A DNA stretch of 12,523 nt from an uncultured Treponema sp. (lineage in GTDB: Bacteria; Spirochaetota; Spirochaetia; Treponematales; Treponemataceae), in the NCBI GenBank assembly GCA_934699065.1, contig CAKUWD010000073.1:1-12523 (forward strand), in the 5' to 3' direction. Within the stretch, counting starts at the first letter, position 1. Every line of letters starts with the position of its first letter. This document shows, in pieces, positions 8,156 through 12,523 of this stretch. Position numbers and translations under genes: made by a program. The notes beneath the pieces were generated by a model. It ran no database searches, was not told the origin of the DNA, and saw only the letters and a list, made by a program, of their open reading frames with translations.

Positions 8156-8213
8156 TTGGATGAACCTAAAAAATTGCTCCAAGTCTTCGCAATTTTTTTT
8201 AACGGTTCTTCCA
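8156..8213 (-). repeat. Palindromic intergenic repeat, copy 1
   Basis: This 58-bp unit lies 3 bp after the stop codon of the permease and before the binding-protein gene. Its ends TGGATGAACC and GGTTCTTCCA pair with one mismatch; the inner arms AAAAAATTGC and GCAATTTTTT are perfect, around the loop TCCAAGTCTTC. The same unit recurs at 11181-11239 with near identity, so it is a dispersed repeat rather than a local hairpin. With A- and T-runs on both sides it could work as a partial terminator or stabiliser that sets the permease to binding-protein ratio (inference). Confidence 0.75.
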
Positions 8214-8216
8214 TTA

Positions 8217-9107
8217 TCATTCCTTTACTCCACCTAACATCATACCCTCTACGTAGTACTTCGAGATGAATGGGTAAATACAGATGATTGGCAAAGCCAT
8301 AAGAACCATAGAACAAGACTTAATATTTGCAGCAATCTGCATTTTTTCTGCAGAAGCTTCACCTGGGTCAGCAGATGTTGAAGCTCCAGAAATAATAGTC
8401 TTGAGGTAATATGCAACCGGCCACATTTCTTTTTTATCGAGATAAAGGAATGCATTATACCAGTTGTTCCAGTAACCGACTGCGTTGAACAAAACCATTG
8501 TCGCAATAATCGGCATAGACAAAGGCAAAACAATTCTAACAAAAATACCTATAGGGCTGAGTCCATCAAGTTCTCCAGCTTCCTCCAGTTCATGTGGAGT
8601 TTCAGCGAAGAATGATTTCATCAGGATAATGTAATAAGTACTAAGCAAAGACGGAATGATAAATCCTGCAATACGATTAATAAGATGAAGCTTCATCATA
8701 AGTACGTAATTTGGAATCAAACCACCGCCAAAATACATAGTAAAAATTACAAACTTTGTAAGAACCTTATAACCTTTCAATTCTTTTTTTGAGAGCGGAT
8801 AAGCCATACAGCAGCTGAACACAAGTGAAAGAATTGTTCCAAGAACAGAATAAATCAAAGTGTTCTTATAGGCATGCATAAACTCGCCCTTTTCAAGAAC
8901 AGATTTATAAGTTTGAATATTAAATCCAATAGGTAAAAGATTTACTTTACCCAAAGTAATTGCTTCTTCCGAAGAAAACGATTGTGCTACAAGGTACAAA
9001 AACGGATACAGTGTAATTGCACAAACAAGAAGCATAATCACTGTATTAAACCATTTGAAAACAATATAACCGCTGGATTCTTTTACTTTTACGCCAGTCT
9101 TTTCCAT
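8217..9107 (-). CDS. ABC sugar importer permease, LplC/YtcP-like
   Basis: 296 aa from the ATG at 9107, preceded by AAGGAGGA 8 nt upstream and 13 bp after the previous stop. A longer reading from 9167 would overlap the upstream gene by 47 bp and has no ribosome binding site. Six membrane spans are visible, the first near residues 17-40 (MLLVCAITLYPFLYLVAQSF). The EAA loop that contacts the ATPase reads EEAGELDGLSPIGIFVRIVLP, a good match to the binding-protein-dependent permease motif. The C-terminal KYYVEGMMLGGVKE is typical of the YtcP/LplC branch of the CUT1 family. It pairs with the permease just upstream to form the inner-membrane channel. Confidence 0.93.
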   Translation of the reverse strand: MEKTGVKVKESSGYIVFKWFNTVIMLLVCAITLYPFLYLVAQSFSSEEAITLGKVNLLPIGFNIQTYKSVLEKGEFMHAYKNTLIYSVLGTILSLVFSCCMAYPLSKKELKGYKVLTKFVIFTMYFGGGLIPNYVLMMKLHLINRIAGFIIPSLLSTYYIILMKSFFAETPHELEEAGELDGLSPIGIFVRIVLPLSMPIIATMVLFNAVGYWNNWYNAFLYLDKKEMWPVAYYLKTIISGASTSADPGEASAEKMQIAANIKSCSMVLMALPIICIYPFISKYYVEGMMLGGVKE

Positions 9108-9120
9108 TTTTAAATCCTCC

Positions 9121-10083
9121 TTACCACAATCCTGAACCGGAAACTTTCTTTGAAACCCTATTTGCAATTGTAAGCAAAGTCAAATTCAATAAGGCTTCAA
9201 ATAAACCAACAGCAGTAGCATAACTGTAGTTACCAGAACCAAGACCCATTCGGAATACAAAGGTAGAAATAATATCTGCCGTCTCATAAGTCATTGGATT
9301 GTACAAAAGGAATACTTTTTCGAAAGCACCACCCGAACCGACAAGTCCACCAATATCAAGAATCAAAAGTGTTGTAATTGTAGGAAGAATACATGGAATT
9401 GTGACATGCCATACACGCTGCAAATGATTTGCTCCATCAACTTCAGCAGCTTCATACAAAGAAGGGTTAATTCCTGCAATAGCTGCAAGATAAAGGATTG
9501 TACCCCATCCCAAAGCCTGCCATACACCCGAAATTACAAAGATTGGATTAAAGTACTGAGGGAAAGCGATAAAAGAAATCTTATCACCGCCAAAATGAGC
9601 TATAAGCTGATTCAAAGGACCACTTGTAGAAACAAGTTCGCGAATCATACCTGTAACAATTACCATAGAAATAAAGTGAGGAAGATATGAAACAGTCTGT
9701 ACAAACTTCTTCCACCACATTGTTTTAATTTCATTCAAAAGCAGTGCAAATATCAAAGTAAGAGGGAATCTTACCAGAAGATATGAAATATTAAGTACAA
9801 GAGTATTTCTGAAAGCACGCCAGAAAGTTTTATCACCAATGAACTGCTTAAAATACTTAAATCCGCTCCACTGCTGACCAAAAAGACTTCCACCTGCACG
9901 ATAACGACGGAAAGCAATAATATTTCCAGCCATTGGAATATATCTGAAAACAATATAATAGAGGATTGGAATCAACAGCAGCAGATAAAACTGCCAGTAC
10001 TTACGCATATACTTTTTGAATTCTCTCATTCCATCAGAAGAAGATAACTCTGTACCTGCGATTTTTTCTTTTTTCTTAAACAT
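9121..10083 (-). CDS. ABC sugar importer permease, LplB-like
   Basis: 320 aa with six membrane spans; the first is WQFYLLLLIPILYYIVFRYI near residue 30. NIIAFRRYRAGGSLFG in the first periplasmic stretch and the EAA loop YEAAEVDGANHLQRVWHVTIP are characteristic of the LplB branch of CUT1 permeases. It is the first gene of the operon and starts close to the dyad shared with the divergent GntR gene. The start has only GGG as a weak ribosome binding site, contrasting with the strong sites of the two later genes. No ATPase gene follows; relatives of this family are known to borrow a shared MsmX/MsmK-type ATPase encoded elsewhere. Confidence 0.93.
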   Translation of the reverse strand: MFKKKEKIAGTELSSSDGMREFKKYMRKYWQFYLLLLIPILYYIVFRYIPMAGNIIAFRRYRAGGSLFGQQWSGFKYFKQFIGDKTFWRAFRNTLVLNISYLLVRFPLTLIFALLLNEIKTMWWKKFVQTVSYLPHFISMVIVTGMIRELVSTSGPLNQLIAHFGGDKISFIAFPQYFNPIFVISGVWQALGWGTILYLAAIAGINPSLYEAAEVDGANHLQRVWHVTIPCILPTITTLLILDIGGLVGSGGAFEKVFLLYNPMTYETADIISTFVFRMGLGSGNYSYATAVGLFEALLNLTLLTIANRVSKKVSGSGLW

Positions 10084-10121
10084 TTTATTACCCGTTTTGC
10101 AAATTGTGTGGTATAATTTTC

Positions 10122-10152
10122 ACAAGCGTAACTTGCATACTAGTACGCTTGT
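10122..10152. promoter_or_regulatory. Probable operator between the sugar operon and gntR
   Basis: ACAAGCGTA (10122-10130) and TACGCTTGT (10144-10152) are perfect 9-bp inverted arms separated by 13 bp. A further 8-bp palindrome, TACTAGTA, lies at 10138-10145. The dyad lies just downstream of the predicted operon promoter on the minus strand, where a bound dimer would block transcription. The adjacent FadR-type regulator is the natural candidate to bind it (inference). Confidence 0.6.
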
Positions 10153-10161
10153 ATAATTAGT

Positions 10162-10189
10162 ATGATAAAGCATAATCAAAAAAAGTCAA
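10162..10189 (-). promoter_or_regulatory. Probable promoter of the sugar-import operon
   Basis: On the minus strand TTGACT (10189-10184) and TATCAT (10167-10162) are spaced by 16 nt. The start of transcription would fall near 10155, within or next to the dyad at 10122-10152, about 70 nt before the permease ATG. Confidence 0.55.
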
Positions 10190-10212
10190 GGGAAATTTGT
10201 AAATTTATACGG

Positions 10213-10252
10213 AATACGTATTATTGACTACATTTTTTTCCTATCGTATTAT
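10213..10252 (+). promoter_or_regulatory. Possible gntR promoter with adjacent palindrome
   Basis: TTGACT (10224-10229) and TATTAT (10247-10252) are spaced by 17 nt. The perfect palindrome AATACGTATT (10213-10222) abuts the -35 box and could serve autoregulation. A transcript from here would begin at about 10259, after the AGGAGG at 10253-10258 and only a few bases before the ATG at 10262, so promoter and ribosome binding site cannot both be used. An alternative is the extended -10 TGGTATAAT at 10109-10117, which would give a leader of about 140 nt through the dyad. Confidence 0.4.
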
Positions 10253-10261
10253 AGGAGGATT

Positions 10262-10936
10262 ATGAAAAATTTAGAGAAACTGGGCAAAGAATCCAACAGG
10301 GAATATGCTCTTCGTGTAATCCGGGAAAACATAGTAAATCTTGAACTTGCACCTGGCAGTATGATAAGCGAACAGGATATAGCAAACGAACTGAATCTTT
10401 CCCGCACTCCAGTACATGAAGCTATGCAGGAACTCTCTTCCACTAAAATAATTGAGATTCTTCCACAAAGAGGTAGCCGCATAAGTTTGATTGATATGTC
10501 TCTTGTTGATGAAGCGGTTTTTGTCCGTGCCACAATTGAATCTGCAATTACAGAAATGGCCTGCAAACAGGCAACAGAAAAAGACATTCAGGATCTTGAA
10601 GAAAATGTGACTCTCCAGAAATTCTATTACGAAAAAAATAATCTGGATAAAATAATGGAACTTGATAATGCCTTTCATGAAATGATGTATAAGATTACCA
10701 ATAAAATGCAGTGTCATTATATGGTAAAACTTATGAGTATTCATAACGACAGAATCCGGGAACTCCACCTTCACTCCTTCAACCCTGAACGAATTATCAA
10801 CGAACACAGTCAGATTCTGGAAGCCTTTAAGAAAAAGGACAGTGCTGCAGCAAAAGCAGGTATTGATAAACATCTTACCCGTCATTACACACAGGAAGAT
10901 GAAATTAAGAAGAAATACCCTTCTTACTTTGCATAA
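10262..10936 (+). CDS. GntR-family (FadR/FCD subfamily) transcriptional regulator
   Basis: 224 aa. The winged helix-turn-helix occupies about residues 12-78: YALRVIRENIVNLELAPG, then SEQDIANELNLSRTPVHEA, then the wing around LPQRGSRISLID. The FCD effector domain follows (about 84-215). Its usual metal-ligand pattern is visible as Asp and His in DNAFHEMMYK, His in NEHSQILEAF and His in KHLTRHY. Members of this subfamily are repressors relieved by small carboxylic acids or sugar acids, acting as dimers on short palindromes. It is divergent from the sugar-import operon, with a palindromic operator candidate between them, so it most likely controls that operon and itself. AGGAGG lies 3 nt before the ATG, an unusually short spacing. 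Confidence 0.92.
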   Translation: MKNLEKLGKESNREYALRVIRENIVNLELAPGSMISEQDIANELNLSRTPVHEAMQELSSTKIIEILPQRGSRISLIDMSLVDEAVFVRATIESAITEMACKQATEKDIQDLEENVTLQKFYYEKNNLDKIMELDNAFHEMMYKITNKMQCHYMVKLMSIHNDRIRELHLHSFNPERIINEHSQILEAFKKKDSAAAKAGIDKHLTRHYTQEDEIKKKYPSYFA

Positions 10937-10943
10937 TCTGTCC

Positions 10944-10976
10944 TAAAAAAAATCGGATTTTTTTTGATTTTTTGTG
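10944..10976 (+). terminator. Weak A/T hairpin after gntR
   Basis: A run of eight A, then TCGGA, then a run of eight T and a second T-rich stretch follow the gntR stop by about 10 nt. The stem is only A-T pairs, so termination is plausible but not convincing. Confidence 0.35.
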
Positions 10977-10986
10977 ATGCAACTTA

Positions 10987-11015
10987 TTGACACAAATCTC
11001 CGATTCGTGTAATAT
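10987..11015 (+). promoter_or_regulatory. Promoter of tRNA-Asp
   Basis: TTGACA (10987-10992) and TAATAT (11010-11015) are spaced by exactly 17 nt. The start of transcription would lie near 11022, 6 nt before the mature tRNA. This is the best sigma-70 match in the window. Confidence 0.85.
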
Positions 11016-11027
11016 AACAAACATCAC

Positions 11028-11101
11028 GCGGGCGTAGCGAAGCTGGTTATCGCGCTGGCCTGTCACGCCGGAGATCGCGGGTTCGAGCCCCGCCGCTCGC
11101 G
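11028..11101 (+). tRNA. tRNA-Asp (anticodon GTC)
   Basis: The 74-nt sequence folds as a full cloverleaf. The acceptor GCGGGCG/CGCTCGC has one G-T pair. The D-stem is GCGA/TCGC, the anticodon stem CTGGC/GCCGG with loop CTGTCAC giving anticodon GTC, the variable loop AGATC, and the T-stem GCGGG/CCCGC with loop TTCGAGC. The discriminator is G73, usual for Asp. CCA is not encoded. Confidence 0.96.
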
Positions 11102-11103
11102 CT

Positions 11104-11134
11104 AAGCCTTCTGCTAGTCGGAAGGCTTTTTTTT
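11104..11134 (+). terminator. Terminator after tRNA-Asp
   Basis: AAGCCTTC and GAAGGCTT form a perfect 8-bp stem around a 9-nt loop, followed by a run of T to 11134. It begins 3 nt after the tRNA, so tRNA-Asp appears to be a single-gene transcript. Confidence 0.85.
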
Positions 11135-11148
11135 ATTAACTTTTTTTC

Positions 11149-11267
11149 CGGGTATTAGCGCAGCTGGTAGCGCGTATTCGTTGGAAGAACCTAAAAAATT
11201 GCTCCAAGTCTTCGCAATTTTTTTTTAACGGTTCTTCGATCATCCAGTTCGGGACGTTGAGGTCGCT
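11149..11267 (+). pseudogene. Broken tRNA-Pro copy split by a palindromic repeat
   Basis: Positions 11149-11174 are identical to nucleotides 1-26 of the intact tRNA-Pro downstream (acceptor 5' strand and whole D-arm). The match then breaks into 72 nt containing the palindromic repeat, and resumes at 11247-11267 with nucleotides 31-51 (part of the anticodon arm, variable loop and start of the T-stem). After that it reads into an unrelated short hairpin, GTCGCT-TCC-AGCGAC. No 3' acceptor strand follows at this place, so it cannot fold as a tRNA. Confidence 0.8.
11181..11239 (+). repeat. Palindromic intergenic repeat, copy 2, inside the broken tRNA-Pro
   Basis: Same unit as at 8156-8213, 59 bp here because the T-run has nine rather than eight T. 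Ends TGGAAGAACC and GGTTCTTCGA pair, with an 8-bp perfect core GAAGAACC/GGTTCTTC. The inner arms and loop are identical to copy 1. The two copies differ at one base near each end and by one T. It interrupts the tRNA copy after nucleotide 26. No clear target-site duplication is seen. Confidence 0.8.
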
Positions 11268-11271
11268 TCCA

Positions 11272-11300
11272 GCGACATTCTCTGAGTTCTTTTTTATATT
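11272..11300 (+). promoter_or_regulatory. Possible promoter of tRNA-Pro
   Basis: GCGACA (11272-11277) and TATATT (11295-11300) are spaced by 17 nt and would start transcription at about 11307, the first base of the tRNA. The -35 match is only partial (GACA) and overlaps a small inverted repeat, so this is tentative. Confidence 0.35.
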
Positions 11301-11306
11301 TTCTTA

Positions 11307-11379
11307 CGGGTATTAGCGCAGCTGGTAGCGCGCGACGTTCGGGACGTTGAGGTCGCTGGTTCGAATCCAGTATACCCGA
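11307..11379 (+). tRNA. tRNA-Pro (anticodon CGG)
   Basis: The 73-nt sequence folds as a full cloverleaf. Acceptor CGGGTAT/ATACCCG is perfect. The D-stem is GCGC/GCGC, the anticodon stem CGACG/CGTTG with one G-T pair and loop TTCGGGA giving anticodon CGG followed by G37, the variable loop AGGTC, and the T-stem GCTGG/CCAGT with loop TTCGAAT. Discriminator A73 fits Pro. CCA is not encoded. It is flanked by fragments of itself on both sides. Confidence 0.96.
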
Positions 11380-11382
11380 TGA

Positions 11383-11416
11383 AAGCATTCAACTTTGGAG
11401 TTGGGTGCTTTTTTTT
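11383..11416 (+). terminator. Terminator after tRNA-Pro
   Basis: AAGCATTCAACT and AGTTGGGTGCTT form a 12-bp stem (two G-T pairs) with a TTGG tetraloop, then a run of T through 11416. Confidence 0.85.
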
Positions 11417-11429
11417 ATTCATAAAATTT

Positions 11430-11572
11430 CTGGATTCGAAACGTAGTGAGCACGGAAAACTTGCGAAAACCTGGAGCAAGTTTTCCGAAAAGGCGACAGG
11501 ATGTCGCCGGCAGCGAACGAAGGCGGGCTGGAGAGAGGCAACACGAGGTTGCCGAACGGAAGCCGAATCCAG
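11430..11572 (+). other. Multi-hairpin element closed by inverted tRNA T-arm copies
   Basis: The ends CTGGATTCG (11430-11438) and CGAATCCAG (11564-11572) are perfect 9-bp inverted copies that match the T-arm of tRNA-Pro. Inside are three perfect hairpins: a 12-bp stem CGGAAAACTTGC/GCAAGTTTTCCG (11453-11464 with 11476-11487), a 6-bp stem GGCGAC/GTCGCC (11492-11508, loop AGGAT) and a 6-bp stem GGCAAC/GTTGCC (11537-11553, loop ACGAG). A 4-bp CAGC/GCTG pairing may join 11511-11530. The stretch is much richer in G and C than its surroundings. I do not recognise an RNA family. It may be a structured RNA or a palindromic mobile unit. It has no credible protein-coding frame. Confidence 0.6.
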
Positions 11573-11581
11573 TATACCCGA
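11564..11581 (+). repeat. 18-bp duplicate of the tRNA-Pro 3' end
   Basis: CGAATCCAGTATACCCGA here is identical to 11362-11379, the T-loop, T-stem and acceptor 3' strand of tRNA-Pro including the discriminator. A direct repeat of a tRNA 3' end resembles an attachment-site scar. Only about 184 bp lie between the two copies and no integrase is present. It also equals nucleotides 56-73 missing from the broken tRNA-Pro copy upstream. Confidence 0.75.
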
Positions 11582-11604
11582 GATCTTTCTTTATAATAGA
11601 AAAC

Positions 11605-11632
11605 TTGACATTTCTTATATTCGCATTAGAAT
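11605..11632 (+). promoter_or_regulatory. Promoter of the 177-aa gene, leaderless geometry
   Basis: TTGACA (11605-11610) and TAGAAT (11627-11632) are spaced by 16 nt. The start of transcription would fall at about 11639, which is the A of the start codon. No ribosome binding site is seen before that ATG, which fits a leaderless mRNA. Confidence 0.6.
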
Positions 11633-11638
11633 TCAGGT

Positions 11639-12172
11639 ATGTCAGAAAAGAAAAATCTTGCACAATCTATTGCAGCATTCTCAAAAAAGTTTTCAAAACT
11701 TAATGAAGAAGATAAGGATCAATTTGAAATACCTGTATCAAAAAGCAAGCTTTTACAAGATGAAATAACGCGTCGCGAAGAAGAACGGAAAGAAATTCTT
11801 CGCCACCGATTTTCTGACTTTCTTGAACCACGAACTCAAGACATTGAACAGGATGAAGAAAATCTTATAAAGGCCTATGAACTTTTTTGTAAAGTAACTG
11901 AAGTTTGTGAATCTACGGCAAAGGAAAACTCCACAGCCCGTCTCCATACCCTTGAAATTATAAGTCCTCTTTGCAAACGTGATGATTACACTCTTGGTGA
12001 TGATTTTGCTTTTTTGAGATTATGGTTTTTACAGAAAAATCCGGATACAACAGTGATACCGGAATTTATACGAGATGAAAACGGCATCTTTTTCCTTGAT
12101 TTTAAAGACAAAGAACTCTGGATTCCAAGCAGCCTTGAAAAAGAGATTATCACACAGGTTCTGAATCACTAA
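11639..12172 (+). CDS. Hypothetical protein, 177 aa
   Basis: I do not recognise this protein. It has no signal peptide and no membrane span, so it is probably cytoplasmic. Residues 1-70 are highly charged and probably helical, with KSKLLQDEITRREEERKEI resembling a short coiled coil. The C-terminal half is more ordered in appearance, with DDFAFLRLWFLQKNP and a strand-like IFFLDFKDKELWIP. The normal codon use and acidic/basic balance support a real gene. It starts at the point where the preceding TTGACA/TAGAAT promoter should begin its transcript, and its last seven codons form one arm of a long hairpin. It lies between tRNA-Pro and rpsU; the context does not reveal a role. Confidence 0.75.
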   Translation: MSEKKNLAQSIAAFSKKFSKLNEEDKDQFEIPVSKSKLLQDEITRREEERKEILRHRFSDFLEPRTQDIEQDEENLIKAYELFCKVTEVCESTAKENSTARLHTLEIISPLCKRDDYTLGDDFAFLRLWFLQKNPDTTVIPEFIRDENGIFFLDFKDKELWIPSSLEKEIITQVLNH

Positions 12173-12197
12173 TATAATTCAGAACCTGTGTGATAAT
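12146..12197 (+). terminator. Perfect 21-bp-arm hairpin spanning the end of the 177-aa gene
   Basis: Positions 12146-12166 and 12177-12197 are perfect inverted arms around a 10-nt loop CACTAATATA that contains the TAA stop codon. The 5' arm encodes the last seven residues before the final His. Only a loose T-rich stretch follows (TTTTCTTTTT from 12208), so termination is likely but not classical. It may equally protect the mRNA 3' end. Confidence 0.6.
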
Positions 12198-12198
12198 A

Positions 12199-12227
12199 TT
12201 GATTAAATTTTCTTTTTATATTATATT
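12199..12227 (+). promoter_or_regulatory. Probable rpsU promoter
   Basis: TTGATT (12199-12204) and TATATT (12222-12227) are spaced by 17 nt, immediately after the hairpin of the preceding gene. The region is A/T-rich, so chance matches are possible. Confidence 0.45.
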
Positions 12228-12281
12228 ATTTTCTACATTTATTATTAGACGGAACCACCGGAAAAAGGAGGTGAATACAGT

Positions 12282-12488
12282 ATGGCAACAATCATGGTTG
12301 ATGACTCAGAAAACCTTGAAAAAGCAATCAAACGCTTTAAGCGCATGGTTGAAAAAGAAGGCATTATCCGCGAATACAAAAAGCGTGAATACTTCGAAAA
12401 ACCTTCTGCTACCCTCCACCAGAAGAAGACTACTCTCGAGAGAAAGCTTCTTAACAAGAGACGTAAGACAGAAAAGAAGGATTATTAA
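12282..12488 (+). CDS. rpsU: 30S ribosomal protein bS21
   Basis: 68 aa, close to the roughly 70 aa usual for bS21. The N-terminal part IMVDDSENLEKAIKRFKRMVEKEGIIREYKKREYF carries the family core (acidic start, AIKRFKR, then REYKKREYFEKPS). The tail is very basic (KRRK), suited to binding 16S rRNA. bS21 sits on the platform of the small subunit near the anti-Shine-Dalgarno end of 16S rRNA and helps initiation. AGGAGGTGA lies 7 nt before the ATG, an essentially perfect ribosome binding site, in contrast to the preceding gene, which lacks one. What follows the stop is cut by the window edge. Confidence 0.95.
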   Translation: MATIMVDDSENLEKAIKRFKRMVEKEGIIREYKKREYFEKPSATLHQKKTTLERKLLNKRRKTEKKDY

Positions 12489-12523
12489 TCTAAATCCTTA
12501 ATACAAGACCGGTGATAGAGCAG

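Noticed and set aside
11191..11479. Minus-strand small open frames across the tRNA-Pro region
   Set aside because: They contain the GFEPATSTSRTSRATS-type peptide that arises from reading tRNA genes backwards, a well-known false annotation.
11415..11703. Short open frames on both strands across the multi-hairpin element
   Set aside because: Their Arg/Gly/Ala-rich content follows from the hairpin sequence, they overlap each other on both strands, and none has a ribosome binding site.
1..12523. CRISPR array, toxin-antitoxin, defence or biosynthetic cluster
   Set aside because: No regularly spaced repeats, nucleases, Cas-like proteins or small paired toxin-antitoxin frames were seen; the only repeats are the palindromic unit and tRNA fragments.

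Overview
The window reads like low-GC spirochaete DNA. A gut- or rumen-type Treponema is my best guess, from the style of the proteins: a beta-helix surface lipoprotein, an LplA/LplB/LplC-type sugar importer without its own ATPase, and paired half-size ABC exporters. This is inference; no diagnostic marker is complete here.

Layout. Positions 1-1585 (minus) hold the 5' part of a large surface lipoprotein gene that runs off the left edge. A run of ten G in its signal-peptide region puts the start codon out of frame with the body; 11 or 8 G would restore the frame. This is the layout of a phase-variable contingency gene, seen here in an OFF state. A perfect hairpin that contains its ribosome binding site separates it from the gene upstream. 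Positions 1633-5227 (minus) encode two half-size ABC exporters whose motif changes are complementary, as expected for an asymmetric heterodimer. A divergent AraC-family regulator (5456-6328, plus) lies beyond them, behind a hairpin-rich leader.

Positions 6412-10083 (minus) form a carbohydrate-import operon: permease LplB-like, permease LplC/YtcP-like, then an abundant-type binding lipoprotein. A palindromic 58-bp repeat sits between the second permease and the binding protein, and a strong terminator follows. A divergent GntR/FadR-type regulator (10262-10936, plus) is its probable repressor; the shared intergenic region carries a promoter and a perfect 9-bp-arm dyad.

Positions 10987-11581 are an RNA-gene and repeat area: tRNA-Asp(GTC) with a near-consensus promoter, and tRNA-Pro(CGG). 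Around the intact tRNA-Pro lie three ordered fragments of a second tRNA-Pro copy (nt 1-26, 31-51 and 56-73), one split by a second copy of the palindromic repeat. Downstream of the intact tRNA is a 143-bp multi-hairpin element closed by inverted copies of the tRNA T-arm. The window ends with an unrecognised 177-aa protein, possibly made from a leaderless mRNA and ending inside a perfect 21-bp-arm hairpin, and rpsU (ribosomal protein bS21).

The most novel-looking parts are the poly-G-switched lipoprotein with its hairpin-masked ribosome binding site, and the broken tRNA-Pro locus with its structured element.
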